Shown here in pieces: positions 9,590-18,683 of a stretch of DNA of 64,000 nt. Each line of letters begins with the position of its first letter. Position 1 is the first letter of the stretch. The notes beneath the pieces are model-generated. The model did no database searches. It was not told the origin of the DNA and saw only the letters and a list, made by a program, of their open reading frames with translations. The stretch comes from Nitrospirota bacterium (GTDB taxonomy: Bacteria; Nitrospirota; Nitrospiria; Nitrospirales; Nitrospiraceae). A program made the translations under genes and the position numbers. The stretch lies in contig JBFMAX010000001.1 in NCBI GenBank assembly GCA_040755395.1, forward strand, positions 372,001 to 436,000, written 5' to 3'.

Positions 9590-10126
9590 TCACGCCCCGC
9601 TGGCGCTGACATGAACATAACCGCGGTAGAGATAGTGGAAGCCCGACGTCAATGTCAGCGCCACCATCAAGTACAGCAGCGGTTGGAGGAGCCCGAGATC
9701 CATCTGCCTCGAGGCCAGGAAGACCGCGAGAATGATATAGGCGAGTTGAAAGAGCGTCGTGCCTTTTCCCAGGATCGTCGGGGAAATATCGACCCGCGAA
9801 TCGGTGAGTTGCGCCAACACGGTGCCGGCCATCAGAATCAGATCCCGACTGACGACCACGATGGCGATCCACGAGGGAATCAGATGCATCACCGCCAGCG
9901 TCACGAACCCCGACGTCAGCAGCAGCTTGTCGGCCAGCGGATCCAGGAACGCGCCCAACCTGGTGCGTTGGTTGGCGACCCTGGCGATGGTCCCGTCGAG
10001 CCCGTCCGTCACGCCGGCCAACAGCAGGACCATAAGGGCGTGGTCGTATCGTTCGTAGACCAGGAACCCGACGTACACGGGGATCAGGAGAATGCGCAGG
10101 ATCGTCAGGCTGTTGGGAATGTTCAT
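9590..10126 (-). CDS. pgsA: CDP-diacylglycerol-glycerol-3-phosphate 3-phosphatidyltransferase family
   Basis: Integral membrane enzyme of the CDP-alcohol phosphatidyltransferase family. It most likely makes phosphatidylglycerophosphate, the first step to phosphatidylglycerol. The family motif DGxxARxxxxxxxxGxxxDxxxD is intact (DGLDGTIARVAN, then GAFLDPLADK). The length of 178 residues and four to five hydrophobic helices fit PgsA. The start MNIPNSLTILRI is typical of the family. Exact head-group acceptor is inferred from length and N-terminus. Confidence 0.85.
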   Translation of the reverse strand: MNIPNSLTILRILLIPVYVGFLVYERYDHALMVLLLAGVTDGLDGTIARVANQRTRLGAFLDPLADKLLLTSGFVTLAVMHLIPSWIAIVVVSRDLILMAGTVLAQLTDSRVDISPTILGKGTTLFQLAYIILAVFLASRQMDLGLLQPLLYLMVALTLTSGFHYLYRGYVHVSASGA

Positions 10127-10185
10127 GGCGTCGCTTGAGGCCGCCGGCGGCGCGTTGCGCTCGTCATCCGTCGAGAAGCGGGGTC

Positions 10186-10215
10186 ATCTTAGGGACCGGG
10201 CCGGAACCTTGTCAA
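10186..10215 (-). promoter_or_regulatory. Probable sigma70 promoter of pgsA
   Basis: Minus strand: -35 TTGACA (10210-10215), 18-bp spacer, -10 TAAGAT (10186-10191). Divergent from the promoter at 10221-10249, the two lying 5 bp apart. Confidence 0.6.
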
Positions 10216-10220
10216 CGCGG

Positions 10221-10249
10221 TTGCAGTCGACCGGACAGGCACCTATAAT
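10221..10249 (+). promoter_or_regulatory. Strong sigma70 promoter of the small protein at 10294
   Basis: -35 TTGCAG (10221-10226), 17-bp spacer, perfect -10 TATAAT (10244-10249). The predicted leader of about 38 nt carries a good ribosome binding site GGAGGT. Confidence 0.75.
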
Positions 10250-10293
10250 TTGCCGTTGGTGCGCGCCGGATCGCGCACATGGAGGTCAACACG

Positions 10294-10611
10294 ATGAGCA
10301 CCCTGCCGCTGATGTTCAAGAAAGAAGGCCTGGTCGAACGCTATCAGATCGAAGGGGTCGACCCGAGCGATCGGTATTTTAGCCGCTCGATCCTGGTCAA
10401 TCGGACCGCCAACGGCTATTTCGCCAAAGTCATGTACGAAGCGCTCGCCGTTGAGGGACAGACCCACCCCTCGATCGCGGCGGCGGTGAAAGACGTCGTG
10501 GACAAGTTGAGGGCGCTGGGGTTCCGGCGGATGAGGACCAGGCCCAACTTCAAAGGTCGCCGCTACCTCGCCGAAAAGGAAACGTGGACCGACTACCCGG
10601 ACGAAGCCTAA
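10294..10611 (+). CDS. Conserved hypothetical small protein
   Basis: Cytoplasmic protein of 105 residues with no signal peptide or membrane helix, not recognised. It is mixed charged, with a C-terminal stretch of basic residues (RRMRTRPNFKGRRYLAEKE). I chose the second ATG because GGAGGT lies seven bases before it; the first ATG (10279) is part of that site's context. It has its own near-consensus promoter, so it is probably well expressed. It is convergent with the serine hydrolase gene. Confidence 0.75.
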   Translation: MSTLPLMFKKEGLVERYQIEGVDPSDRYFSRSILVNRTANGYFAKVMYEALAVEGQTHPSIAAAVKDVVDKLRALGFRRMRTRPNFKGRRYLAEKETWTDYPDEA

Positions 10612-10662
10612 ACAGCGAGCAGCGAATAGTTGGAAGCTACTGGCTGCCCGCTACTAGCTCAT
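10609..10662. repeat. Heptamer inverted array, AGC class
   Basis: Seven-base units AGCGAGC, AGCGAAT, AGTTGGA, then AGCTACT, GGCTGCC, CGCTACT, AGCTC. The two halves are complementary. It lies at the convergent ends of two genes and includes the serine hydrolase stop, so it may act as a bidirectional terminator. Confidence 0.65.
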
Positions 10663-11779
10663 AAAAGATCAGGTCGTGAATGAAAGGACGGAAGCGCTGA
10701 ATGTGAGTGTTCCGGCGGGTCGGGTGGACGCGGTTTGACAGCAACACCACTTCCAGCTCCCGGGTCGGATCGATCCAGAGCGAGGTGCCTGTATACCCTA
10801 GGTGCCCGAACGACAGCGGGGAAAATCGGCTCCCTGACGACGACGGCACCGAAGGCGTATCCCAGCCCAGCGCCCAGCTCGATTGCGGGATGCGATCCTG
10901 CCGGGTCACGAATCGGCGCACCAGCTTCGGCTCGAACAGGCTCGGCCGCCCATGGTAGGCATCGAGCCAAGCGCCGGACACCGCTAACACCGCCTTCGCC
11001 GTCCCGAACAGTCCCGCATGGCCGGCCGCGCCGCCCAGCGCGTAGGCGTTTTCATCGTGCACCTCCCCGCGCAGAACCCGTCCTCTCCATGCATCGCGCT
11101 CGGTCGCGGCGACCGCATTCTGCTCGGCCACAACCCTGCCGCCCACCGCTATTCCTCTGTCCGTAAGCGTCGCAAACCCCAACGGCTCGGCTCCGAGCGG
11201 GTTGAACAGGTATTCCCGGCAAAAAGTCGCCAGCGACTGCCCGCTCAGACGTTCCACGATGAAGCCGAGCAACATGAATCCCAGGTCGCTGTAAAGACTC
11301 CGCTCTCCGACGGTATGCAGCAAAACTTCGTCGCGGATGTAACCCAACACCGCCCGTCCGGCGGCCTCGCTGCCCAAAAAGCCCGGGGTGAGGCGATCCT
11401 GTTCCGCCACCCGCTCGTAATAGGGTCTCCACGCCGGCAACCCGGAGCTGTGCGTCAGCAGATGAAAGACCGTCGCGCCGCCGATCGGGGAGCCCTTGAG
11501 TTCGGGAAGCAGATCATCGAGGCGACGATCGAGCGCCAGCCGGCCGTGCTGAACCAACCAGAGAACGGAAGTGGTCGTGGCGAGCGGTTTGGTCAAGGAC
11601 GCGAGATCATAGATCGTCTGTACCTGCGCCGGCGAGCCCGGCGGCTCCGACGAAACCCGACCGACGGCCCGGTGATAGGCCGGCCGCCCCCGCAGGCGCA
11701 CCGCCAGCACTGCGCCGGGAAATACGCCCTCCTCCACGGCGGTTTCGAGCGCGCGGCCCACCGGATCGGTTCCGCTCAT
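10637..11779 (-). CDS. Serine hydrolase, class C beta-lactamase/PBP-like family
   Basis: Penicillin-binding-protein-like serine hydrolase of 380 residues from the ATG at MSGTDPVGRALE, which has AAAGGG upstream. The SxxK motif is SLTK (Ser61, Lys64), a Tyr-based second motif occurs at YSDLGF, and the C-terminal HxGYTGT replaces KTG, as in esterase/D-aminopeptidase-like members. No signal peptide is visible, so it may be cytoplasmic. It follows divIVA at the end of the cell-wall cluster, so a role in peptidoglycan turnover is possible but not shown. Confidence 0.82.
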   Translation of the reverse strand: MSGTDPVGRALETAVEEGVFPGAVLAVRLRGRPAYHRAVGRVSSEPPGSPAQVQTIYDLASLTKPLATTTSVLWLVQHGRLALDRRLDDLLPELKGSPIGGATVFHLLTHSSGLPAWRPYYERVAEQDRLTPGFLGSEAAGRAVLGYIRDEVLLHTVGERSLYSDLGFMLLGFIVERLSGQSLATFCREYLFNPLGAEPLGFATLTDRGIAVGGRVVAEQNAVAATERDAWRGRVLRGEVHDENAYALGGAAGHAGLFGTAKAVLAVSGAWLDAYHGRPSLFEPKLVRRFVTRQDRIPQSSWALGWDTPSVPSSSGSRFSPLSFGHLGYTGTSLWIDPTRELEVVLLSNRVHPTRRNTHIQRFRPFIHDLIFYELVAGSQ

Positions 11780-11908
11780 GAGACCCTTTCGCGATGGCCG
11801 GGAAGACCCGGAGGTCGAGACTGTCTCGCCGTTCCGGCTCGGGAGGACGCGCACGGCGGCGCGAAGCAGGGCGGCTGTGGAATGACCTGCTCGGAGGGCG
11901 ACGGTCCC

Positions 11909-12415
11909 TCAGTGGCTGGAATCACCGGCGAGCTTTTCATCCGGAGCGGCCTGGTCGGGATGGTACGCCTCCCCTTCCTCGATCTCCAGCATCCGTTCGA
12001 ACGTGCGGATCGTGGCGCGCAGCCGCTCGATCATCAACAACCGCTGCTTCCGCAGTTCGGTGAGGTCACGTTGCGTATCGGCCAGTTCCGCCCGGGCCTG
12101 CCGAAGCACCTCCGCGGCTTTCACCTCGGCTTCTTTGAGCACCAACTCGGCGTCCCGCTGCGCCGAGCGCTTCATCTCGTCGGCCAGCGATTGCGCGGAC
12201 ACCAGCGCGTGCGACAGCGTCGCTTCCGTTTTTTTCACCTCGGCCAGTTGCTGTTCGACGAAGGCGAGTTTCTCCCGCAGCACGGCGTTGTCCCGATTGA
12301 GGGCTTCGACGGTCTGCGCGATGTCCTCCAAAAACCGATTGACCTCCTGGCGGTCATAGCCTCTGAACGCGACCCGGAAGACCATTTGCTGGATATCGAG
12401 CGGTGTGATCTTCAT
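11909..12415 (-). CDS. divIVA: DivIVA-domain coiled-coil protein
   Basis: Membrane-curvature-binding, pole- or septum-localised scaffold. Residues 1-30 hold the DivIVA N-terminal domain (MKITPLDIQQMVFRVAFRGYDRQEVNRF) with the conserved FRGYD. Residues 30-145 form a long coiled coil rich in Glu, Ala, Arg and Leu, and the tail is acidic. The length of 168 residues fits short DivIVA/GpsB-like forms. It is the last gene of the yggS-proC-yggT-divIVA tail, a conserved dcw neighbour. A Gram-negative-type envelope with DivIVA is not unusual in deep lineages. Confidence 0.9.
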   Translation of the reverse strand: MKITPLDIQQMVFRVAFRGYDRQEVNRFLEDIAQTVEALNRDNAVLREKLAFVEQQLAEVKKTEATLSHALVSAQSLADEMKRSAQRDAELVLKEAEVKAAEVLRQARAELADTQRDLTELRKQRLLMIERLRATIRTFERMLEIEEGEAYHPDQAAPDEKLAGDSSH

Positions 12416-12433
12416 GAGATTTCCCCCGCAGAG

Positions 12434-12736
12434 TTATTCGATGTGCATACGCGTCGCCATCTCGAACAACGACCGCACGAGCGCATACTGAAGGAAGACA
12501 ATGATCAGGATCGCCACCACCGGAGAGAGATCGATGCCCATCCTCCACCCGAGCCACCGGCGGATCGGAGCGAGCACGGGCTCCGTGGCCCGTTCCAGAA
12601 ATTGCACGATCGGGTTCCAGGGATCGGGATTCACCCAGGAAATCAGCGCTCGCGCGATAATGACATACATATAGAGTGTGAGGACCCAATCCGCCACATG
12701 GGCGATCCCTTCCAGCACGTTGGCCGCCACGAACAT
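12434..12736 (-). CDS. yggT: YggT family membrane protein
   Basis: Small integral membrane protein (100 residues) with two hydrophobic segments (about 5-35 and 68-90) and the conserved linker ARALISWVNPDPWNPIVQFL. The family is linked to division and osmotic tolerance, but its activity is unclear. The start codon overlaps the proC stop by one base (TGATG), and divIVA follows after 18 bases, the classical yggS-proC-yggT-divIVA block. Confidence 0.9.
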   Translation of the reverse strand: MFVAANVLEGIAHVADWVLTLYMYVIIARALISWVNPDPWNPIVQFLERATEPVLAPIRRWLGWRMGIDLSPVVAILIIVFLQYALVRSLFEMATRMHIE

Positions 12737-13554
12737 CAGCGTCCCAGATCCTCCGACCGCCGTGTGGCCGCTTCCACGGCGGCGATCAAACAGGCCCGCA
12801 CGCCGCCGCTCTCCAACCGATGGAGCCCGGCGATCGTCGTTCCTCCGGGAGAGGCCACCCGGTTCTTGAGCGCGCCCGGATGTTCATCCGTCTCCAGCAG
12901 CATGCGGGCGGCGCCTAACAGCGTCTGGGCGGCCAGCAGTTCCGCTACGGCCCGCGGTAGCCCCATCTTCACGCCGCCGTCCGCCAGGGCTTCGATCGCG
13001 ACGAACGCGTAGGCCGGTCCGCTGCCGCTCAAGCCCGTGACCGCATCCATCAACCGCTCCTCCACCGTCACGACTCGACCGACGGATTCAAACAGCGCTT
13101 TCGCAATCCGGCTGTCTTCTTCGCCCACTCCAGGACCGTCGCTCAAGGCCGTCATGCCTTCCCGAACCAGCGCCGGCGCATTGGGCATCGCCCGGATGAT
13201 TCTCGCCTGCTGCGGCACCCGGCCGGCGATCCATCGGACGGAGATGCCGGCCGCAATCGAGATGACCAGACGGCCGGGCAAGGCAGGAGCGAGTTCGCTT
13301 AGCACGTCGGCCAGAACCTGGGGCTTCACGGCCAGGACGACCACATCGCCCCATCGCGCCGCCGCCAGGTTGCTCGAGCCGACCCGCACGCCGAACCGCC
13401 GCTTCATGACGTCCAGGCGCGCGGCGTCCGGGTCGGTCGCCCACACACGGTTCGGCTCGCAGGCCCGCGAAGAGAGCAACCCTCCGACCAGAGCCTCGGC
13501 CATCTGGCCGGCGCCGATGAACGCGAGTTGCTTCCCGTCCATGACATCAGGCAT
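12736..13554 (-). CDS. proC: Pyrroline-5-carboxylate reductase
   Basis: Last step of proline synthesis, using NAD(P)H. An N-terminal Rossmann fold is seen as LAFIGAGQMAEALVGG, and the C-terminal signature LSGSGPAYAFVAIEALADGGVKMGL (in pieces) is typical of ProC. I chose the ATG at 13554 because GGAG lies six bases before it inside the yggS stop region; the two genes overlap by 8 bases. An ATG 12 bases further in is the alternative. The result is 272 residues, normal length. Confidence 0.93.
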   Translation of the reverse strand: MPDVMDGKQLAFIGAGQMAEALVGGLLSSRACEPNRVWATDPDAARLDVMKRRFGVRVGSSNLAAARWGDVVVLAVKPQVLADVLSELAPALPGRLVISIAAGISVRWIAGRVPQQARIIRAMPNAPALVREGMTALSDGPGVGEEDSRIAKALFESVGRVVTVEERLMDAVTGLSGSGPAYAFVAIEALADGGVKMGLPRAVAELLAAQTLLGAARMLLETDEHPGALKNRVASPGGTTIAGLHRLESGGVRACLIAAVEAATRRSEDLGR

Positions 13555-14260
13555 GACGCGCTCCGAAAATCGCCGTACCGATCCGCACCATCGTCGCACC
13601 TTCTTCGACCGCGACCTCGTAATCGTGCGACATCCCCATCGAGAGTTCGTCCATGCTGATCCGCTCCAGACCGGGACGCGCCAGCGACTGAGCCAGCTCC
13701 CGGAGCCTCCGAAAATACGGGCGCGCGTCTTCCGGATCGGCCGACGGCGGTGGAATCGTCATCAGTCCCCGGATGAGCAAGTGCGGCATGGCATTCAGCT
13801 CCGGGAGGACTTCCGCCACAGCACCCGGGGCGAACCCTCCTTTGCTGGCCTCTCCGCCGATGTTGATCTCCAGCAAGACCGGCTGGCTGATCCCGGCCTG
13901 TTCCGCCCGGCGGTTGATCTCCGCCGCCAGTTCCACGCTGTCCAGCGAATGAATGAGCTCGAAGACCCCGACGACCGCCTTGGCCTTCCGCCGCTGCAAC
14001 CGGCCGATGAAGTGCCAGCGCGCCAGCCCGTGGCCGATCTGTTCGATTTTCTCCAGCGCTTCCTGCAATCGATTCTCGCCGAACTCGGTCAGACCTGCGG
14101 CCATCGCTTCGCGCAGGCGGGGCGCGGGGACCGTTTTGGTCGCGCCGATCAGCCGGATGCGGTCGGGTTGACGCCGGACGCGCTCAGCGGCGCGGCGAAT
14201 GTTCTCGAGGACGGTCCGGATGTTTCGGGCGATCGCATGGGACTCAGGCGCATCCGTCAA
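13547..14260 (-). CDS. yggS: YggS/PLPBP family pyridoxal phosphate homeostasis protein
   Basis: Fold-type III PLP-binding protein, single TIM-barrel, that buffers PLP and affects amino-acid pools. The PLP lysine is in LIGATKTVP (near residue 42). The blocks GENRLQEALEKI and WHFIGRLQRRKAK and the C-terminal MGMSHDYEVAVEEGATMVRIGTAIFG (in parts) match the family. Length 237 residues. It overlaps proC and probably belongs to the same transcript as pgeF and ftsZ upstream. Confidence 0.93.
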   Translation of the reverse strand: MTDAPESHAIARNIRTVLENIRRAAERVRRQPDRIRLIGATKTVPAPRLREAMAAGLTEFGENRLQEALEKIEQIGHGLARWHFIGRLQRRKAKAVVGVFELIHSLDSVELAAEINRRAEQAGISQPVLLEINIGGEASKGGFAPGAVAEVLPELNAMPHLLIRGLMTIPPPSADPEDARPYFRRLRELAQSLARPGLERISMDELSMGMSHDYEVAVEEGATMVRIGTAIFGARHA

Positions 14261-14390
14261 CGGAATCGACCATCAGCCGCGCAGGGATACCCGCCGGTTC
14301 GCCGACCGGTCCTGCATCGGCACAAGCTGGCATGTGCTGTCATTGTACCGGAAGCCCGGCGTGTTTGTCAGGATTTCACGTCGCACGGTT

Positions 14391-15098
14391 CTACCTGCCG
14401 CGTCGGCGCAGGAGGACGATGCCGCTGACCATCGTGCCGTTCACGGTCCCCTCGCGACGATACGAGTGGAACAGGTCGGGATGGCAGACCGTGCAGACGT
14501 TCACGCTGTGGATCCTTTCTTCCTCGACGCCGACCGATCGGGCCTGTTGCCGCACCAACTCCCGCAGGTTCAGCATCGCTTTGCCGCTCCCGCGCTCGCG
14601 CACCACGGAGCGCCATCCGCGAAAGCCCGCTCTCAACCGAGCCAGGACCGGCTCGTCCACTTCGTAGCAGCAGGGTCCGACCGCAGGACCGATGCCCATC
14701 TGAACCGAAGAAGGCTCGGACCCGAACCGTCGCTTCATCGCCTCCAGTGTCTTGGGGACAATGCCCGCGACGGCGCCGCGCCAGCCGGTGTGGACGGCGG
14801 CCACGACGCCGCGCCTCCGGTCATGCAACAAGACCGGCACACAGTCGGCCGTGCGGACCGTCAGCAGCACGCCCGGTTGATCGGTGATCAGGGCGTCCCA
14901 GCCGCCGTCGAATGTGTCGCCGGCCCGCAAGGGCCGATCGATGACCAACGCGTCGGTCCCGTGCACCTGTTTTACCGACACCGTTGTCAAGCCGCCGTCC
15001 GTTTCAATCCGCTCCGGCTGTCTGCGCGTACCGAAGAAGTGGCGCACACCGTCACGCGCCGTGGCAAAGGCCGGCAATGTGATCACCAAAGTCCGCAT
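14391..15098 (-). CDS. pgeF: Peptidoglycan editing factor PgeF (polyphenol oxidase family, YfiH)
   Basis: Multicopper-oxidase-like fold enzyme that removes mis-incorporated residues from UDP-MurNAc peptides, cytoplasmic. Conserved zinc-site residues are visible in KQVHGTDALV, RTADCVPVLL and HTGWRGAVAG, and the later IGPAVGPCCYEVDEPV. Length 235 residues. It follows ftsZ in the dcw cluster, a common position in Gram-negative bacteria. Confidence 0.92.
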   Translation of the reverse strand: MRTLVITLPAFATARDGVRHFFGTRRQPERIETDGGLTTVSVKQVHGTDALVIDRPLRAGDTFDGGWDALITDQPGVLLTVRTADCVPVLLHDRRRGVVAAVHTGWRGAVAGIVPKTLEAMKRRFGSEPSSVQMGIGPAVGPCCYEVDEPVLARLRAGFRGWRSVVRERGSGKAMLNLRELVRQQARSVGVEEERIHSVNVCTVCHPDLFHSYRREGTVNGTMVSGIVLLRRRGR

Positions 15099-15154
15099 CT
15101 CCGCACGGTCCCCATGAGCCTTCGGCTTACCCGCACAGCATGAAAAATGTCCCC

Positions 15155-15298
15155 GGCGAGTAGCGAACAGCTAACAGCGAGCAGCGCCGAGCGACTCGCT
15201 GCTGGCTATTCTCTGTTCGCTATTTTCAATGCGGGCTCACTGAGCGCTCGTCATGCGACGTCCTTTTCCCGTTGACCAATGACCAACGACGGTTGGCG
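15155..15298. repeat. Two heptamer array classes between ftsZ and pgeF
   Basis: 15155-15226: AGC-class arms (GGCGAGT, AGCGAAC, AGCTAAC, AGCGAGC, then the complementary half ending GCTATTC, TCTGTTC, GCTATTT). 15270-15298: a second class with GTTGACC, AATGACC, AACGACG, GTTGG, resembling elements at 42527-42615 and 44450-44552. A 202-base gap with no gene. Confidence 0.65.
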
Positions 15299-15300
15299 AA

Positions 15301-16497
15301 TCAGTCAGCCTGCTTGCGCAGGAACGTCGGGACGTCCCACTCGTCATCGGCCATCAAGCTGAGCCGTTCCTGCGCTTCCCGTTGCTCGCTCAATTTCCGA
15401 AGAAACGCCGGTCGGTCCAGGTCCCGATGCGGCAGGTCCGGCCCTCCCGCGTGGACGCCGGCCAACACCTGTTGGGCGGTGCGAGGACTTCTCGCCGCCA
15501 CCCGCTCGGCGGCCGCGACGGCGGGTTTGGCGTGCTGCTCGTCCCGCTCGAACCCGGTGGCGATGACGGTCACGACCAGGTCGTCGCCCATATCCGGATT
15601 GATCACCTGGCCGACGATGATGTTGGCTTCCGCGTCGGCGGCTTCCTTGATGATCGACGCCACTTCATCCACCTCGTGCAGCGACAGGTTGGGCCCGCCC
15701 GTGATATTGAGCAGAACCCCGCGCGCCCCCTCGACGCCGCCGTCCTCGAGCAACGGGCTGGAGATCGCTTTCTGGGCGGCTTCCATCGCGCGATTGGCGC
15801 CGCGCGACACGCCCATGCCCATGACCGCCCGACCCGTGTGGCTCATCACCGTCCGCACATCGGCGAAATCTACGTTGACGTGACCGGTCGTGGTGATGAC
15901 GTCGGCGATGCCCTGAATCGCCTGTCGCAGGACATCGTCCGCGACCTTGAACGCCTCGAGCAACGGGGTGGCCTTGTCCACAATGCTCAACAGACGCTGG
16001 TTCGGAATGACCAGGAGCGTATCGACATGCCGGCGCAGGTCGCGCAGCCCCTCTTCGGCGTAGGCCATCCGCCGGTGTCCCTCATATTGGAACGGCTTGG
16101 TCACCACGGCGACCGTCAGGATCCCCAGTTCTCGGGCGATGCCCGCGACGATGGGCGCCGCGCCCGTGCCGGTCCCGCCTCCCATGCCCGCGGTCACGAA
16201 GACCATGTCGGCCCCTTCCAGCGCCTCCCGAATTTGGTTCTGGCTTTCCAAGGCCGATTCCTTGCCGATTTCGGGCTTGGCGCCGGCGCCCAAGCCTCTG
16301 GTCCGTTCCGGCCCGAGCTGAATCTTAAAGGGAGCGTGGGCGCGTTCGAGCGCCTGTACGTCCGTGTTGGCGGCGATGAATTCCACCCGGCTCAACCCGG
16401 CTCCGATCATGGTATTAACCGCGTTGCAGCCGGCGCCGCCTACGCCGATGACCTTGATCCTGACCGGCGTAAGGATATCCTCCTGAAATGCAAACAT
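15301..16497 (-). CDS. ftsZ: Cell division protein FtsZ
   Basis: Tubulin-like GTPase forming the Z-ring. GTP-binding signature [10 protein letters not shown] is at about residues 104-113, and [10 protein letters not shown] at the N-terminus and the T7 catalytic loop [10 protein letters not shown] are intact. After a variable linker the C-terminal peptide [13 protein letters not shown] (386-398) binds FtsA. A second, similar segment, [10 protein letters not shown], occurs at 359-368, giving an apparent duplicate of this peptide. Length 398 residues. It follows ftsA by 51 bases. Confidence 0.97.
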   Translation of the reverse strand: MFAFQEDILTPVRIKVIGVGGAGCNAVNTMIGAGLSRVEFIAANTDVQALERAHAPFKIQLGPERTRGLGAGAKPEIGKESALESQNQIREALEGADMVFVTAGMGGGTGTGAAPIVAGIARELGILTVAVVTKPFQYEGHRRMAYAEEGLRDLRRHVDTLLVIPNQRLLSIVDKATPLLEAFKVADDVLRQAIQGIADVITTTGHVNVDFADVRTVMSHTGRAVMGMGVSRGANRAMEAAQKAISSPLLEDGGVEGARGVLLNITGGPNLSLHEVDEVASIIKEAADAEANIIVGQVINPDMGDDLVVTVIATGFERDEQHAKPAVAAAERVAARSPRTAQQVLAGVHAGGPDLPHRDLDRPAFLRKLSEQREAQERLSLMADDEWDVPTFLRKQAD

Positions 16498-16548
16498 CGC
16501 GACACCTCCCTTTGTGCGATGCGCCCGCTCGAAAGCTCGCAGGCGAGG

Positions 16549-17784
16549 TTAAAAAAACTCGAACATCCACGACCGCATGCGCTCGAAGACCCGCCCCAGG
16601 GGACGCCCGCGCCGCAGCCCGGCGGTTTCCAATTCTTCGGCGTGGTGCCGGGCGTGCAACAACAGGCCCACCCCCGTCGCATGCATCGGATTGCTGACGA
16701 TGTCCCGTAACCCGCCGACCCCGCCGGGCGTTCCCCGCCTCGCCGGCAGGTTCAGCACTTTCTCCGCCGCGTCCGGCATGCCTTCCAGCAGCGAGGTGCC
16801 CCCGGTGATCACCACGCCCGCGCCCAACATTCCCTCGTACCCGGCCCTGGCGATCTCGCGCTTCACCAGATCGAACATCTCCTCCACGCGCGGCTCGAGA
16901 ATGTCGGCGATGTCCCGCCGCGACACGGTCCGCGGCGGCCGGTCGCCGACCGAGGGCACCTCCACCATTTGATGGCCGTGGATCAACTCATTCCTCGCGA
17001 TCCCGTGCTGGATCTTGATCTTCTCCGCCTCGGTCTGCGAGGTGAGGAGCCCGATGGCCAGATCCTTGGTCAGGTTCTGTCCGCCGATCGGCAGGATCGC
17101 CGTGTGTCGAATGCTGCCGTCCAGGAAAATGGCGAGGTCCGTGGTGCCGCCGCCGAGATCCACCATCGCGACGCCCAATTCGCGCTCTTCCGGGCTCAGC
17201 ACCGCTTCGCTGGAGGCCAACGGCTGGAGAATGATGTCCACCACATCCAGGCCGGCCCGGTTCACGCTCTTGATGATGTTCTGCGCGGAGGTGACCGCGC
17301 CCGTGATCACATGCACGTTCACTTCCAACCGGTTACCGGACATGCCCAGCGGTTCGCGGACGCCGTCCTGGTCGTCCACCATGAACTCCCTGGGGAGCAC
17401 GTGCAGGATGCGTCGCTCGTGGGGAATGACCGCCAACGTGCGGGCGCTTTCCACCGCCCGCTGGATGTCCTCGCGCGTCACCTCCCCCTTCTTCAACGCC
17501 ACCACGCCTTTGCAGTTCTCTCCCGAAATATGACTGCCCGCGATGCCGGTGTAGACCGAATTGATCTGAACGGCGGCCATCAGCTCCGCCTCCTCGACCG
17601 CCTTCTTGATCGACTCGACGGTGCTTTCGATATTGACTACGACCCCCTTGCGCAGACCGCGCGATGGACTGGACCCGACTCCGATGATGTTCAGCGCGCC
17701 GTCATCCGTCACTTCGGCGACAATGGCGCAGATCTTGGTCGTCCCGATATCCAGCCCCACGAGGATCTGGTCTCGTTTCGGCAC
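16549..17784 (-). CDS. ftsA: Cell division protein FtsA
   Basis: Actin-like ATPase that tethers FtsZ filaments to the inner membrane. Actin-fold blocks are visible: GLDIGTTKICAIVAE (phosphate 1), MVDLGGGTTDLAIF (phosphate 2) and GVVITGGTSLLEGM (adenosine). The SHS2/1C domain lies between residues about 85-160. The last residues, GRVFERMRSWMFEFF, form the expected amphipathic membrane-targeting helix. It starts three bases after ftsQ ends. Confidence 0.96.
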   Translation of the reverse strand: MPKRDQILVGLDIGTTKICAIVAEVTDDGALNIIGVGSSPSRGLRKGVVVNIESTVESIKKAVEEAELMAAVQINSVYTGIAGSHISGENCKGVVALKKGEVTREDIQRAVESARTLAVIPHERRILHVLPREFMVDDQDGVREPLGMSGNRLEVNVHVITGAVTSAQNIIKSVNRAGLDVVDIILQPLASSEAVLSPEERELGVAMVDLGGGTTDLAIFLDGSIRHTAILPIGGQNLTKDLAIGLLTSQTEAEKIKIQHGIARNELIHGHQMVEVPSVGDRPPRTVSRRDIADILEPRVEEMFDLVKREIARAGYEGMLGAGVVITGGTSLLEGMPDAAEKVLNLPARRGTPGGVGGLRDIVSNPMHATGVGLLLHARHHAEELETAGLRRGRPLGRVFERMRSWMFEFF

Positions 17785-17787
17785 CGC

Positions 17788-18663
17788 TTACCCCCTTTCT
17801 CGGACGATCACGCGACCGGAATAGCGCAGGTCGATCTCGCTGGGCCCGCGCCCGTCTTCGTCGAACGTCACGGAGCGGAGCGCCGGTCTGATCTTTCGGA
17901 ACCGCTCCCATTGCTCGTCAACTGGAGACCGTCCGAATTGGAATCGCACGCCGTGGACGGAGGCGACAAGATTGGCCGGATTCCCGACGTCCACCTCCAC
18001 CCGGCCGCCGAGCGTCTGGGCCACCAGGTTCGCCAGGTCGACGCCGGCCTTCGTCGCGCGGCGGGCGGCGGGATCGCCGTGCAAGAGGCCCTTGGAATCG
18101 ATCCCGGTCAGCAACGGAAGCGTCGGCTCGTCGCCGCCTCCCAACTTCGACAACACATGTCCTTCGTCATCCGTGAGCCAACCTCCCGAGGCCGTCCTGA
18201 CAACCGCCGCCGGCTTGCGTTCGGCGACCGTCACTTGCAACTCATGGAACGGCACACGCCGAATCTCCACCGTTTTGATCCAGGGATGCGCGGTGAGCCG
18301 ATCAGCCAGTTCCTGCGGGTGCACGGAAAACAGCGTCGCGTCTTCCTTCAGCGACAGCCGATCGAGAATCTCCTGCCTGGTCACGCGATCAAGCCCCTGC
18401 ACCGTCACGGCCTGGATTGCGAACCATTGGCGGATGACCGGACCGGCCGCCCGCGACACAACGGAAGTTCCCCACACGGCCAATCCGCTCAGTATCAGCC
18501 ACCCGGCGAACCGAAGCCCCCGGCGAAGCGAACGGCGTCGCTCCTCGCGCCTCCGCTCCCAGGCCGCGCTTCCTGGTTCAGGCCCGCGACCGTGCCGTTG
18601 ATTCGGTCTGGGCCCCTCCGCCGGCTTCTTCCGCCCCCGCAGTGAGATGCGTTTCTTGGTCAT
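17788..18663 (-). CDS. ftsQ: Cell division protein FtsQ
   Basis: Bitopic divisome protein. A basic cytoplasmic N-terminus with many Arg is followed by one membrane helix (FAGWLILSGLAVWGTSVVS), a POTRA domain (AIQAVTVQGLDRVTRQEIL and on) and the FtsQ beta-domain. I chose the ATG at 18663 because AGGACA precedes it and it does not overlap ddl; GTG/ATG starts up to 33 bases upstream are possible. About 291 residues. Confidence 0.9.
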   Translation of the reverse strand: MTKKRISLRGRKKPAEGPRPNQRHGRGPEPGSAAWERRREERRRSLRRGLRFAGWLILSGLAVWGTSVVSRAAGPVIRQWFAIQAVTVQGLDRVTRQEILDRLSLKEDATLFSVHPQELADRLTAHPWIKTVEIRRVPFHELQVTVAERKPAAVVRTASGGWLTDDEGHVLSKLGGGDEPTLPLLTGIDSKGLLHGDPAARRATKAGVDLANLVAQTLGGRVEVDVGNPANLVASVHGVRFQFGRSPVDEQWERFRKIRPALRSVTFDEDGRGPSEIDLRYSGRVIVRERG

Positions 18664-18683
18664 GGACTCGAGTGTCCTGGCCC

